Source of the DNA: Actinomycetes bacterium
GTDB taxonomy: Bacteria; Actinomycetota; Coriobacteriia; WRKU01; WQUG01
Assembly (NCBI GenBank): GCA_031272275.1
Contig: JAISUC010000005.1
Span: 1-62,206 of the forward strand
Direction: 5' to 3'
Length of the DNA stretch: 62,206 bases
In this document: piece by piece, positions 43,241 to 53,215 of the stretch
How the letters are laid out: each line of letters opens with the position of its first letter
Numbering within the stretch: the stretch's first letter is position 1
Made by a program: the position numbers and the translations under genes
The notes under the pieces: model-generated
Told to the model about the DNA's origin: nothing
The model's database searches: none
Seen by the model: the letters and a program-made list of their open reading frames with translations, nothing else

Positions 43241-44776
43241 GTGCTTGCGCGTTTGCAACATAGGCACACTCGGGGGAATCAATCGTCACGTGCAAAAAAC
43301 GCCGCGATGTCTATACCGACGCGCGTCGTGTTCGTCCTGCTGACGGCGTTCACCGTGCTGGCCGTGCTGGCCGCACCCCCCGTCGCCCGCGCGCTGCCCG
43401 CATCGATGATTCTGACCATCAACGACTCCGACGTGGTCGAATACGGCGTCGTCAAACGCGAACGGGGCAGCGGCATCGGCCGCGGCAACTGGACCTATGA
43501 CGCAGCCACCAATACGCTGACCTTGAACGACTGCATCCTGAACTACATCCACGGCGAATACACCGACCACATGACCATCATCGTGAACGGCACGGTCGAC
43601 ATCAACCGCACGAACGCACTCTGCCCGCTGGGCCTGTACAAGGCCTCGCATCTGTCCCTGAAAGGCGCCGCAACATCGCATCTGACCTGCACGAACGTCG
43701 CTCCGACCAACGGCAGTCCCGCCATCTACGCCGAAGGCGACCTGACCATCGACGGCAACCTGACCATCACCGCCCGCGGCAGCCGCCACGGCATCTCGTC
43801 GGCGTTCGGCACGCTGACCGTGACGGGCAATCCGACCATCACCGCCGAAACCCAGGCGGGCGTCACCGCCGAACACGCCCCCCTGTCCGCATCAGCGGTC
43901 CACATCGCCGGAGGCACCATCACCTGCATCAACCCGGCAAACAGCACGACTCCGTCCGTCTATGCCATGAACGACGACGTCACCCTGACCGGCGGCACCC
44001 TGACGGCCCCCAACGGCATCACGGCCGACGCAGGCGGCGTCACGATCGCCGGAGGCAGCGTCTATGCCCCCTGGAACAAAATCGCGCCCGCGCCCAAAAA
44101 CGCCGCAGGCCAAGCCATCAACAACCCCACGGGGGCGGCACTCATTGCGCTGACCGTCGTGGGCGGCACGGGAACCGGCACCTATCCGGCCGGAACCACG
44201 GTTCCCATCGCGGCCGCGACCGCGCCGTCAGGCCAAACCTTCGACACATGGAGCAGCAATGGCGGGGGAGCGTTTCAGTCCGCAACCGCTGCGCGCACGT
44301 CATTCGAACTCCCGAACCGTCCGGTCACTGTGGTCGCTTGCTATCGCAGCACTGCTGCCGGCGGTTCCGGTAACGGCTCCGCGGCATCCGGCGGCTCAGG
44401 CGGCTCTGCGGCGTCCGGTGGCGCGGCAGGCTCCGTCCAAGGTATCACCATGCCGGTTACGAAACCGACCGTCAAAAAGGTCGGGATCAGCAAACTGAAA
44501 GTCGGCAAACGCAAGCTGACCGTGACTTGGAAGAAACTCGCCGCGTCCCAGCAGGTCACGAAATACCAGGTTCGCTGGCGCATCAAGGGCAAGGCGAAAT
44601 GGTCAAAGGTGAAAACGCTTGCCGCATCGAAAAAGTCCTATATCATCAGCGGACTGAAAAAGGGCAAACGTTATCAGGTACAGGTGCGCGCCTACCGGAA
44701 AATCACCACCGGCGCAAGCGCGGGGACCTATTACAGTGCCTGGTCTGCGACCAAGATATCCGGCAAGCTGAAGTAA
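43241..44776 (+). CDS. Secreted beta-helix/InlB B-repeat-like protein with C-terminal Fn3 domain
   Basis: 511 residues. A signal peptide (VVFVLLTAFTVLAVLAAPPVARA) is followed by a Thr/Asn-rich region with repeated short beta-strand pattern (LTIDGNLTI, VTGNPTI, TLTGGTLTAPN), an InlB B-repeat-like module (GTGTYPAGTTVPIAAATAPSG), a Gly/Ser linker, and a basic fibronectin type III domain (LTVTWKKL, YQVRWRIKGKAKWSKV, KKGKRYQVQVRAYR). There is no sorting signal; the Fn3 domain is very lysine-rich and may hold the protein to anionic wall polymers (inference). A strong AGGGAGG precedes the GTG start. Confidence 0.78.
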   Translation: MLARLQHRHTRGNQSSRAKNAAMSIPTRVVFVLLTAFTVLAVLAAPPVARALPASMILTINDSDVVEYGVVKRERGSGIGRGNWTYDAATNTLTLNDCILNYIHGEYTDHMTIIVNGTVDINRTNALCPLGLYKASHLSLKGAATSHLTCTNVAPTNGSPAIYAEGDLTIDGNLTITARGSRHGISSAFGTLTVTGNPTITAETQAGVTAEHAPLSASAVHIAGGTITCINPANSTTPSVYAMNDDVTLTGGTLTAPNGITADAGGVTIAGGSVYAPWNKIAPAPKNAAGQAINNPTGAALIALTVVGGTGTGTYPAGTTVPIAAATAPSGQTFDTWSSNGGGAFQSATAARTSFELPNRPVTVVACYRSTAAGGSGNGSAASGGSGGSAASGGAAGSVQGITMPVTKPTVKKVGISKLKVGKRKLTVTWKKLAASQQVTKYQVRWRIKGKAKWSKVKTLAASKKSYIISGLKKGKRYQVQVRAYRKITTGASAGTYYSAWSATKISGKLK

Positions 44777-44857
44777 CGCCGCCGGGTTCAAAACAGGTGG
44801 AGAGGTAACGCTCCCCCATCAGGTCCGTCACCTGCGGGTCGGGGAGGGCGTAAATGA

Positions 44858-44863
44858 TATAAT
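44858..44863 (+). promoter_or_regulatory. -10 element before the large adhesin
   Basis: TATAAT stands about 145 bp before the ATG at 45009, which has its own strong GAGGAGGAG site, so the transcript has a long leader. A Cys-rich 61-65-codon frame runs through the leader but shows no independent support. Confidence 0.45.
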
Positions 44864-45008
44864 GTGGGCGTGATTTACCTGCTCATCCTGCAGAGGGCTG
44901 CGGGGTGTGGGCAGGGTTGTTATGAGCACACGTACCGAGGGCTAGTTTGTAGGGACTCGAGGAAATGTTCGAGGTCCGCTGTGAGGGTAATACGAGGAGG
45001 AGTGTGTT

Positions 45009-48000
45009 ATGACGAGGGCATTCAGAATCCATGCACCTGCCAACCTGTTGGGTAAACCCCAATCCACGACGCGCGGACGTGTGGTGTCGCTGTTGTTGGC
45101 GATTGCGCTGGCGTTCAGCCTGTTACCCGCCGGGACGGCGGTTGCTGCCGATGCCGCGATGACGGCGAACCTGAACTTCAGCACCACGACGCCGGCGTCG
45201 GGTCAGACCTTTGATATGAATATCAATTTCAACAGCCAGTCGCTGGGGGATGCCTCATTTGTCAAGAATGCCCGGGTGGAATTCGACCTGCCGGCGAAAC
45301 TGGACGTGGTGGCGTTGCCGACAGCCGCGAACGGGGAATACACCGTGACCACCAGCGGGGACACGCATGTGGTGGTGGCATACAACCAGCCCATCCCGGT
45401 GGGTGCCCTGCAGCGTCTGGGCTTTTCGCTGAAGTGGGAGGCGGGAACGACCGTCCAGGGTGTGGACACGTGGGCGGCGAATGTGACCGTCACCGGAACC
45501 GACTGTACACCGGGCAGTGCCGGCGGTACGGTAAATCCGACCAACATCGCAAAGCCGGTCGTGCTGAGCGTTGACGATTACCTGAACGGGCAGCCCAGCG
45601 GGGCCAGTTTGTCGCATTCCTCGACCATTCATCTGACGCCCGAGGCGGAACTGGGCGGCCTGAACGAAACGAACGCACAGGTACAGATTTCGATTCCCGC
45701 GGCGGCGATTATCGAGGGGATCACCCTGAATGGGACGGCCATTACGCCGACGCCGTCTGCGGCCGACCCCAAGGTCTATACCATACCGGTGGGGACGCTC
45801 CAGGTGGGGCACAGTCAGACCATCGTGGTCACCTATCATTTCCCGCCCGACACGACCAACGGCAACGGGCCGGATACCTATAACTGGGACGTGACCTATT
45901 CCGCCGACCGTGCGGGCAGCGCCATTACGCCCGAGGTCGTGAACCTGGTCGAAAAGGACGATTATGACGTCGTGATCGCCCCGGTGGTCCCGGCGGCATT
46001 CAAGAAATCCGCAAGTGCCCAGGCGATTCGTGCCGCCGGGCGCACGCTGTCCTATGTGGTTGAATTCTGGCCGACCGAGGCGATGAGTAACATCGTCGTG
46101 GTCGACAACCCCCTGTTGAACGAAGCCGACTTTTTCAATGTCAACCGATTCACCCAGGTGTCTTGGCAGGACTACGACACCTTGGGCGACCCCTCGCTGG
46201 TACACCGGACCAAGACCCGGGTCAGCTATCACCTGTCAGACGAGGCTGCGGGAACCTGGCATGCGGTGACCACGGATCCGGCGCTGAACGGATCCACAGC
46301 TGTGGGCGCGTTGCCGACCGGGAACAGCTCGTATGTGGATCAGTTCAAGTTCGAGTTCTATTATGACCAGAATGGTTCGGGATCCGGCGGCAGCTACGTG
46401 GACGGCGGGACCGGCAGCGCGAATGCGAACATCCCGGCACAGGCCGGTCACGTGCGCATTCAGCTGAACGCCGTTATGCTGGCGGAATCGGCACAGCAGA
46501 CGGTACCGGGTACCTATGACTATATCCCCGAGGTGGGCGGGCGTGCCTACTTGGAAAACACCATTAAGGTCACCCAGGGAACAGCCGGCGGCAAAGACCT
46601 GTCGCAGGCAAGCAACAACGAAGTGCTGAGCTCGACTGAGCTGCGCAGCTCTGCCGTGAGAGGTTATTTGGCACAACAGTCGTGGAGCCAGGACGGCGGC
46701 TTTTGGTGGGCACAACCCGCCGTCGAAAGTAGCCTTGTCGGTGACGGTTGGGGATACACACGGATTTGGCACGGTTCCTATGGCGGGCGGAGTTTGGGCT
46801 CGGCCAGTGCCGTTGCAGGCGACGAGCTCTGGGCGATCCAAGAGTTTACGGTCACGGATTTGGCGCTGAACAACGGGGAGTTCTATTTCATCGTCCCCAG
46901 TGCCGATATCGATGTTATCGATGCCGCCTCGCGATATGGTGCAGGACCAATCGAATGGGAAACCTTCACCCTGCCCACAGCGGTGGGATCCACGTACCCG
47001 GCGGGCTCGACCATTGTGCGGATCAGGTTGCTGACCAGCCCCTTTGAACCGCCGAATGACGTGGGCGGAACCAGTTGGGGGGCGTGGCAGTCGTGGCAAC
47101 CGTGGGCCGGGACACATATCGGCATCAAATTGAAAGTCAAGCCGGGCGCCACTTCGACTCCCATCATCATGCTGTTTGGAACGCCCGATCTTGCTCAGGA
47201 TTTCGGCAATGGCTCGGACTTGACTGCATACGGTTGGGGTTGGCCGGCCGCAGGATGGCCTCCGTATAGCAACGTCATGGCGGCAGCCGGGTTGCCGGGT
47301 GGCTCCAGTGGTGAATGGCATGTGTTCTACACGCATGCTATGACCTTGCCGATCGACAATACCATCGGTCTGAATCCCGAGGTCACCACGTCTGCAGACG
47401 GTATCACCTATGGCAGCGCCGCCGTGGTCGATAACACCACGGCAGCACAGGATGCCTACTATAAACTGCACGCGGAAAACTCGTCCAGCGGCGGTTACGG
47501 CGCGTTTGACCGTGTGAAGATCATCAGCAACCTGCCGGTTGCAGGTGCCGACACCATGACGGTGAACAATGCGCAAAAGGGCTCGACCTTGGGGCTTGAT
47601 ACCATCACCATCGACAGCATCACAATCACCGATGGGCTGGGTGTGGTAACCAACGTCAGTCCGACCAACACGGCCGACGACATCAAGATCTACTACACCA
47701 TGGCGGCGTCTTGGCAAAACAACCGCACGACCTTGAGCAATGTCACGGCGGCTGTCGCCGGCACCTGGGTCGAGACCACCGACGGGACCATTCCCGCCGG
47801 GGCCGAGGCCATCATGATCGACCTGGAGGGCGGTCTGCCCGCAGGGTCGCAGATCGACATCGTCTATAAAGGTCAGCTGCCCCAAAGCACCGCGCGTGAC
47901 TATGCGTATGCCTCGATGGCGGTGGGTGCCCACTACGCAGGCGGCAACGTTGCGGTGGGCGAACCCGCCAAAGCGGGTGTGCGCGGGTCTGCCGGTATGT

Positions 48001-50330
48001 ATGAAATCAGCGGTCTGGCGTGGTTCGACCTGAACCACGACGGTATCCGCCAAAGCAGCGAGTCTTCCCGCTGTGCCAATGTGGCAGTCGAGCTCTATGA
48101 CGACACCGGCACCCTGTTGGATTCGGCGACGACGGCATCTGACGGTTCCTACAGCTTCATCGGCCTGGAAAACGGCACCTACGTGCTGAAACTGACGCCG
48201 CCTGCCGGGCTGTTCCTCAGCCCGACCGATGCCGGTACCAACGACACCGTCGACAACGACTACGCGATGTTTGCCGGTTTGGCGCAGACCTCGCGCACCA
48301 TCAACGGTGCCAACCGCACGAATGTCGACGCCGGTTTCTATGACAACAGCGCATCCACGCTCTCGGTCAGCAAGGTGTTGGCAGGTAACGACACCTCGAA
48401 CACCGACAGCTTCGACTTTGTGCTGAAAATTGGTGGCACGGCGGCATCCGGTGAAAGCTATTCCATCGGCGGCACCTCATACACAACGGGTACCGACGGC
48501 AGCTTCAGCCTGAAGGGCGGCGAAACTGCCGACTTCACCCTGCCCGTGGGCACCAGCTACGAGGTCACCGAGGCCGCGTCAAGCACCGGCTACAGCCTCA
48601 GTTCCGCCACCAACGCCACCGGCACGCTGCCGGTAAACGGTGTCACGGCGACGTTCACCAACACGCGCGATCACGGTACCCTGACGGTCAAAAAACTGAT
48701 TGCCGGAAACGGTGCATCGTCGTCCCAGTCCTTCACGTTCACGCTGTCCCGGGGCGGCACGGCGGTCGCAACACGCCCCTATGTGCTGAAAAGCGTAAAT
48801 CCCCTGACCTCGGTCGTGACCACGGTCAGCACGACGCTTACAACCGATGCATCCGGGCATTTCAGCCTGACGGCAAACCAGCTGGCGGAATTCGCGTTGC
48901 CGACCGGTCCCACCTACACGGTGACCGAAAACGATTACAGCGCGTCCGCCTACACGACGACTGATGACGTCGGTACCACCACCGACCGCACGGCGGCACT
49001 GACCATCGGCGCGACCCCCCAGACGGCGACCTTCACGAACACGCGCAACGTCGGGGTCCTGCAGGTGACCAAACAGGTACAGGGCAGCAACGGTGAAACG
49101 ACACGCAGTTTTGATTTCACGCTGATGTCCGGGACGCTCTCCTCTGCCTTGACCGCGAAAGCACAGCCCTATGTGCTGTCCGGCGCCGGTATCAACACCC
49201 CGCAGAATCTGGTCACGACGGCGGCGGGCGCATTCAGCCTGGCAGACGGGCAAACCGCGACCTTCACCGACATCCCGGTTGACTGGTTCTACGAGGTCAC
49301 CGAGGACGATTATTCCGCCGACCTGTACGTCACCACATCGAGTGGGGATACGGGCAGTCTCAGCTCTACGACCGCGACTGCGACGGCTGCCTTCGTCAAC
49401 CGTCGCCTGGAGGGCGCGTTCAGTGTGACCAAGGAGCTGCAGGGACAGTTCGCCGACACCGCGCGCGATTTCGATTTCCGGGCCGAACTGGTGCCCGTGG
49501 GCGGCACGTCGGGTGTTCCGGTGTCGTTTGTCGGGACCTATACGGTGTCCGGTGCCGGGATTTCAGGTACTGACGCGCGCTATACTGCAGACGGGAACTT
49601 CACGCTGCGCGGGGGTCAGACGGCGGTGTTTGACGGGCTGCTGCAGGGCACCTATTATTCGGTGACCGAGACCGCCGTTGCCGGATACGTGACCACGTCG
49701 ACCGACACCAGCGGGACTATCACAGACGGTGTCGTGGCGCCGATTGAATTCACCAACACGCGCGAAGAGGGCACGCTGACGGTGACGAACGCGTTCAGTG
49801 ACGCCCGCGGAGAGGGGACCACCAAGGTATTTCGCTATACGATCCTGGTCGACGGGATGCCGTGGAACGGCAGCTATGCCTATTACGCGGCGGACGGCAG
49901 CCTGATCAGTCCGGCGGTCTATGTGGGTACGACGGCACTGCCGGTGGCGGGGTCGTTTACGCTGAAACACGGCGAGAAAGCCGTATTCAAACTGCCGACC
50001 GGGGTCACGTATCTGGTGACCCAGGACGATTACAGCTCCGAAGAGATCGCGACGACCTGGACCAGTAACGACGGCACCGTGACTGCGGATCACGCGGTGG
50101 CGTTCAGCAACGTGCGCTTGGCGGCAGTGGTGACACCGCCCGACACGACGCCACCGAAAGACCTGCCGACCGGCAAGACCACGCCGCGCGTGGTCAAGGT
50201 CGACAACCTGCCGACCGGTGAGGTCGCGTGGGTCTGGTTGCTGGTGGTTGCCGCCGTTGCGGCAGTCGGTGTCTGGACCGTCACCGTCACCCGCAAAAAC
50301 CGCAGGAGCAGCCCCGGCGACATCAGCTAA
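45009..50330 (+). CDS. Giant pilin-like/Cna-B surface adhesin with sortase signal
   Basis: 1773 residues. A signal peptide (VVSLLLAIALAFSLLPAGTAVAA) leads a large N-terminal region of adhesin type (to about residue 990). Next come an SdrD B-like domain (GLAWFDLNHDGIRQSSE... DGSYSFIGLENGTYVL, about 48.00-48.34 kb) and five pilin isopeptide-type repeats starting near 48.36, 48.66, 49.04, 49.41 and 49.76 kb. These share openings such as GTLTVKKLIAG and closings such as EVTE...FTNTR. The C-terminus has NLPTGE, a hydrophobic helix and a basic tail (TRKNRRSS). Likely a wall-linked fibre or adhesin stabilised by Lys-Asn isopeptide bonds. ATG follows GAGGAGGAG. No sortase gene is in the window. Confidence 0.88.
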   Translation: MTRAFRIHAPANLLGKPQSTTRGRVVSLLLAIALAFSLLPAGTAVAADAAMTANLNFSTTTPASGQTFDMNINFNSQSLGDASFVKNARVEFDLPAKLDVVALPTAANGEYTVTTSGDTHVVVAYNQPIPVGALQRLGFSLKWEAGTTVQGVDTWAANVTVTGTDCTPGSAGGTVNPTNIAKPVVLSVDDYLNGQPSGASLSHSSTIHLTPEAELGGLNETNAQVQISIPAAAIIEGITLNGTAITPTPSAADPKVYTIPVGTLQVGHSQTIVVTYHFPPDTTNGNGPDTYNWDVTYSADRAGSAITPEVVNLVEKDDYDVVIAPVVPAAFKKSASAQAIRAAGRTLSYVVEFWPTEAMSNIVVVDNPLLNEADFFNVNRFTQVSWQDYDTLGDPSLVHRTKTRVSYHLSDEAAGTWHAVTTDPALNGSTAVGALPTGNSSYVDQFKFEFYYDQNGSGSGGSYVDGGTGSANANIPAQAGHVRIQLNAVMLAESAQQTVPGTYDYIPEVGGRAYLENTIKVTQGTAGGKDLSQASNNEVLSSTELRSSAVRGYLAQQSWSQDGGFWWAQPAVESSLVGDGWGYTRIWHGSYGGRSLGSASAVAGDELWAIQEFTVTDLALNNGEFYFIVPSADIDVIDAASRYGAGPIEWETFTLPTAVGSTYPAGSTIVRIRLLTSPFEPPNDVGGTSWGAWQSWQPWAGTHIGIKLKVKPGATSTPIIMLFGTPDLAQDFGNGSDLTAYGWGWPAAGWPPYSNVMAAAGLPGGSSGEWHVFYTHAMTLPIDNTIGLNPEVTTSADGITYGSAAVVDNTTAAQDAYYKLHAENSSSGGYGAFDRVKIISNLPVAGADTMTVNNAQKGSTLGLDTITIDSITITDGLGVVTNVSPTNTADDIKIYYTMAASWQNNRTTLSNVTAAVAGTWVETTDGTIPAGAEAIMIDLEGGLPAGSQIDIVYKGQLPQSTARDYAYASMAVGAHYAGGNVAVGEPAKAGVRGSAGMYEISGLAWFDLNHDGIRQSSESSRCANVAVELYDDTGTLLDSATTASDGSYSFIGLENGTYVLKLTPPAGLFLSPTDAGTNDTVDNDYAMFAGLAQTSRTINGANRTNVDAGFYDNSASTLSVSKVLAGNDTSNTDSFDFVLKIGGTAASGESYSIGGTSYTTGTDGSFSLKGGETADFTLPVGTSYEVTEAASSTGYSLSSATNATGTLPVNGVTATFTNTRDHGTLTVKKLIAGNGASSSQSFTFTLSRGGTAVATRPYVLKSVNPLTSVVTTVSTTLTTDASGHFSLTANQLAEFALPTGPTYTVTENDYSASAYTTTDDVGTTTDRTAALTIGATPQTATFTNTRNVGVLQVTKQVQGSNGETTRSFDFTLMSGTLSSALTAKAQPYVLSGAGINTPQNLVTTAAGAFSLADGQTATFTDIPVDWFYEVTEDDYSADLYVTTSSGDTGSLSSTTATATAAFVNRRLEGAFSVTKELQGQFADTARDFDFRAELVPVGGTSGVPVSFVGTYTVSGAGISGTDARYTADGNFTLRGGQTAVFDGLLQGTYYSVTETAVAGYVTTSTDTSGTITDGVVAPIEFTNTREEGTLTVTNAFSDARGEGTTKVFRYTILVDGMPWNGSYAYYAADGSLISPAVYVGTTALPVAGSFTLKHGEKAVFKLPTGVTYLVTQDDYSSEEIATTWTSNDGTVTADHAVAFSNVRLAAVVTPPDTTPPKDLPTGKTTPRVVKVDNLPTGEVAWVWLLVVAAVAAVGVWTVTVTRKNRRSSPGDIS

Positions 50331-50356
50331 GCCGGTAGTCGCCCAAATTACAAAGG

Positions 50357-50573
50357 TCATTGCGAGCGCGCGAAGCGCGCGCGGCAATCCACCGGGGCGG
50401 GCACACCCTACTCACGTCATTGCGAGCCCGCCAACGGCGGGCGCGGCAATCCACCGGGGCGGGCACACCCTACTCACGTCATTGCGAGCCCGCCAACGGC
50501 GGGCGCGGCAATCCACCGGGGCGGGTGAACACCCGCCCCGGATCAATGATTCGGATGCGCATTCGCGCATCCT
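50357..50573 (+). repeat. Three-copy array of the modular hairpin repeat
   Basis: Cores TCATTGCGAG...GGCAATCC at about 50357-50394, 50417-50454 and 50479-50516 (spaced about 60 bp) have different central hairpins (GCGCGCG/CGCGCGC; CCCGCC/GGCGGG twice). The last is followed by the CCGGGGCGGG hairpin and a GGATGCGC/GCGCATCC hairpin, the same module order as at 30.24-30.34 kb, inverted. The remaining gap (to 50877) has a 16-bp repeat copy at 50658 and a TATAAT at 50684-50689. Confidence 0.85.
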
Positions 50574-50657
50574 CAACCCATCATCCTCAGACCTGTCGCG
50601 ACTCTATATACCCGACGGCGCGCCGTACCCGCCGCCGCTTCGGGCCCGACGCCGCGC

Positions 50658-50673
50658 CGGGACATGCTCCCCC
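50658..50673 (-). repeat. 16-bp motif copy (2 mismatches)
   Basis: Intergenic, 11 bp before the TATAAT of the decarboxylase promoter. Confidence 0.75.
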
Positions 50674-50683
50674 CATCCTTTGT

Positions 50684-50689
50684 TATAAT
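50684..50689 (+). promoter_or_regulatory. -10 element for the decarboxylase
   Basis: TATAAT about 190 bp before the ATG at 50878. The long leader contains GC-rich self-complementary stretches (for example GTGCTGCACAGCAC near 50738-50751) that could regulate expression, but no known riboswitch was recognised. Confidence 0.45.
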
Positions 50690-50877
50690 TACCCACAGGT
50701 AACGGGTACTGCACGCGGTCACATTTCCGCGCTGCGCTGTGCTGCACAGCACCGCACCGCACGCGCTGCACTTCACGCACCGCATCCGGTACCGTCGAGG
50801 GAACGCACGCGCACGCACGCATTACCTGCGCGTTGGGGGATTTGAGGGACGGCAGAACTGCAGAAAGGGGCACTTTC

Positions 50878-53136
50878 ATGCTAGGCAGAACCGTACAGCG
50901 GCCCGAGCTATCTGTGGCCATCATCGCACGTGACTGCCCGCCCGCAGGTGTGGCGGGACAGGCAATCTCAGAAATCGCAGACGAACTGACGCGACGCGAA
51001 TACCGGGTGGCGCGCCTGACCACCGCCGCCGACGGACAGGCCGAAATCGCCGCGAACGCCGCGCTCGACGTCATCCTGCTGGAGTGGGAGCTCCCCGACG
51101 CCACCGCGGTGCTGACGGCGCTGCGCAAGCGCAACCGGCGCATCCCGGTGTATTTGCTGCGCGACCACGACAGCGACGTCACCGTGCCCGTGGAAATCAT
51201 GGAGGAAGTCAACGAACTGGTCTGGCTGGGCGAGGACACGGCACCCTTCATCGCCGGGCGCATCGAGGCGAGCGCCCAGCGCTATGCGGACAGCATCCTC
51301 CCCACATTCTTTAAAGCCCTGGTGGCGTTCAACGACGTACACGAATACAGCTGGCACACACCCGGGCACACCGGCGGCACGGCGTTTCTGAAAACGGCCG
51401 CGGGTCTGGCGTTTTACGACTATTTCGGCGAAAGCCTGTTGCGCAGCGACCTTTCCATCAGTGTGGATGCCCTAGGGTCGCTGCTGGACCATTCCGGCCC
51501 GATCGGCGCCGGTGAACGCTATATCGCAAAGGTATTCGGCGCCGACCGCAGCTACACGGTGACCAACGGCACCTCGACCTCGAACCGCATGATATACGCG
51601 GCGAACCTGCGCGATGGGGACGTGGCGCTGTGCGACCGCAACTGCCATAAATCCATCGAGCAGGGCCTGACCCAGACCGGCGCGCATCCCGTCTACCTGA
51701 TGCCGCTGCGCAACTACCTGGGTATCATCGGGCCCATCCCGCCCGCCGCGATCAAATCGGCCGAAAAACAGCTGCGCGCAGGCAAACTGCACCCACGCCT
51801 GGCGACCGTCACGAACTCGACCTACGACGGCATTTGCTACAACGCGCACACGGTGGCGGACCTGCTGGGCAAAACTTGCGACCGCATCCATTTCGACGAA
51901 GCATGGTACGGCTACGCGCGCTTCAACGACCTGTACCGCGAACACTTCGCGATGTACGGCGACGCGGCCGATTACCCCGACACGGCACCCACGCTGTTTG
52001 CGACCCAGTCGACGCACAAACTGCTGGCCGCTCTGTCCCAGGCATCCTATATCCACCTGCGCCAGGGGCGCGCCCCGGTCGAACACGGGCGTTTCAACGA
52101 AGCCTTCATGATGCATTCGTCCACCAGCCCGCTGTACACCATCATCGCCTCGAACGAAATCAGCGCCGCCATGATGGAAGAGGCCGGCGAATTCCTGACG
52201 ACCGAATCTTTGTGGGAGGCCTGCGAATTCCGCCAAAACGTCTGGCGCTACAAACGCGAACTGGCCGAAAAGGGCCAGGGCTGGTTCTTTGAAACCTGGA
52301 ATCCCACCGAGGTCACCGATCCCGCCACCGGGCGCACCTACGACTTCGCCGACGCCCCGCTGGAACTGCTCACGACCGAACAAAGCTGCTGGGAACTGGC
52401 CCCGGGCGCGGCCTGGCATGGCTACGGCAAACTGCCTGCGGGCTATGCGATGCTCGATCCCATCAAGGTCAGCGTCGTCACCCCGGGCGCGCTGCCGGAC
52501 GGCACGCTGGCAGACACCGGCGGCATCCCGGCGATGCTCCTTTCGGCCTACCTGGAAAACAAAGGCATCGTCTGCGAAAAAACCGCCGACTTCACCGTGC
52601 TGTTCCTGTTCTCGATCGGCATCACGAACGGCAAATGGGGGACGCTGTTAAACGCCCTGCTCGAGTTCAAACGTGACTACGATGCGAACATTCCCTTGGA
52701 GGAGTGCGTCCCGGGCGTTGTCTCCGCGCATCACGAACGCTATGTCGGGATGGGCCTGCGTGACCTGTCAGACGAGATGTTCGCGCAAATCAAGCGCACG
52801 CGCCAGACCGAGCAGCAATCGGCCGCATTCAGCCGCCTGCCCGCCTGTGACCTCAGCTGCCGCGACGCCTATGCGGCGCTGGTCGACGGGCGGGTGGAAC
52901 AGGTGACGCTGATGCAGCTGGCGGGCAGGACGCTTGCCACCGGCATCGTGCCCTATCCGCCGGGCATTCCGCTGTTGATGCCCGGCGAAAACGCGGGCAA
53001 ACAAAACGATCCCTTTATCGGCTACCTGTTCGCGCTGCAGGAATTCGATCGACGCTTCCCCGGATTCGAACACGATTCGCACGGGGTCGAGGTCCGGGGC
53101 GGTACCTATTACGTCCATGTGATAGCTAACGCATAG
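50878..53136 (+). CDS. Inducible-type Orn/Lys/Arg decarboxylase
   Basis: 752 residues of the fold-I PLP decarboxylases: an N-terminal response-regulator-like wing domain (to about 130), then HTPGHTGGTAFLKT, the PLP lysine in ATQSTHKLLAALSQ (Lys381), and the C-terminal domain with LRDLSDEMF and VPYPPGIPLLMPGEN. It removes CO2 from lysine, arginine or ornithine, consuming a proton. Which substrate is used cannot be fixed from sequence. The ATG at 50878 follows AAAGGGG. The next gene encodes a GadC-type permease, so the two form an amino acid decarboxylation/antiport acid-resistance pair. Confidence 0.92.
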   Translation: MLGRTVQRPELSVAIIARDCPPAGVAGQAISEIADELTRREYRVARLTTAADGQAEIAANAALDVILLEWELPDATAVLTALRKRNRRIPVYLLRDHDSDVTVPVEIMEEVNELVWLGEDTAPFIAGRIEASAQRYADSILPTFFKALVAFNDVHEYSWHTPGHTGGTAFLKTAAGLAFYDYFGESLLRSDLSISVDALGSLLDHSGPIGAGERYIAKVFGADRSYTVTNGTSTSNRMIYAANLRDGDVALCDRNCHKSIEQGLTQTGAHPVYLMPLRNYLGIIGPIPPAAIKSAEKQLRAGKLHPRLATVTNSTYDGICYNAHTVADLLGKTCDRIHFDEAWYGYARFNDLYREHFAMYGDAADYPDTAPTLFATQSTHKLLAALSQASYIHLRQGRAPVEHGRFNEAFMMHSSTSPLYTIIASNEISAAMMEEAGEFLTTESLWEACEFRQNVWRYKRELAEKGQGWFFETWNPTEVTDPATGRTYDFADAPLELLTTEQSCWELAPGAAWHGYGKLPAGYAMLDPIKVSVVTPGALPDGTLADTGGIPAMLLSAYLENKGIVCEKTADFTVLFLFSIGITNGKWGTLLNALLEFKRDYDANIPLEECVPGVVSAHHERYVGMGLRDLSDEMFAQIKRTRQTEQQSAAFSRLPACDLSCRDAYAALVDGRVEQVTLMQLAGRTLATGIVPYPPGIPLLMPGENAGKQNDPFIGYLFALQEFDRRFPGFEHDSHGVEVRGGTYYVHVIANA
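52698..52713 (+). repeat. 16-bp motif copy (2 mismatches)
   Basis: In the decarboxylase gene, encoding LEECVPG. Confidence 0.65.
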
Positions 53137-53215
53137 AGCACGACATCATGCTTCCGTGGATTACCCGCAATTGACTGACGTGACCCCGGGAAAGGGAAAG
53201 GGAAAGGACGGACTG

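Noticed and set aside
44864..45055. Cys-rich small frame overlapping the adhesin start
   Set aside because: It begins right at the -10 element and overlaps the adhesin's firm start and ribosome site; cysteine richness alone is weak support.
46236..48053. 605-codon open frame antisense to the adhesin gene
   Set aside because: Its composition (His/Arg/Gly/Val-rich, no domain motif, no ribosome site) is that of the complement of high-G+C coding sequence. The plus-strand frame has a signal peptide, repeats and sorting signal.
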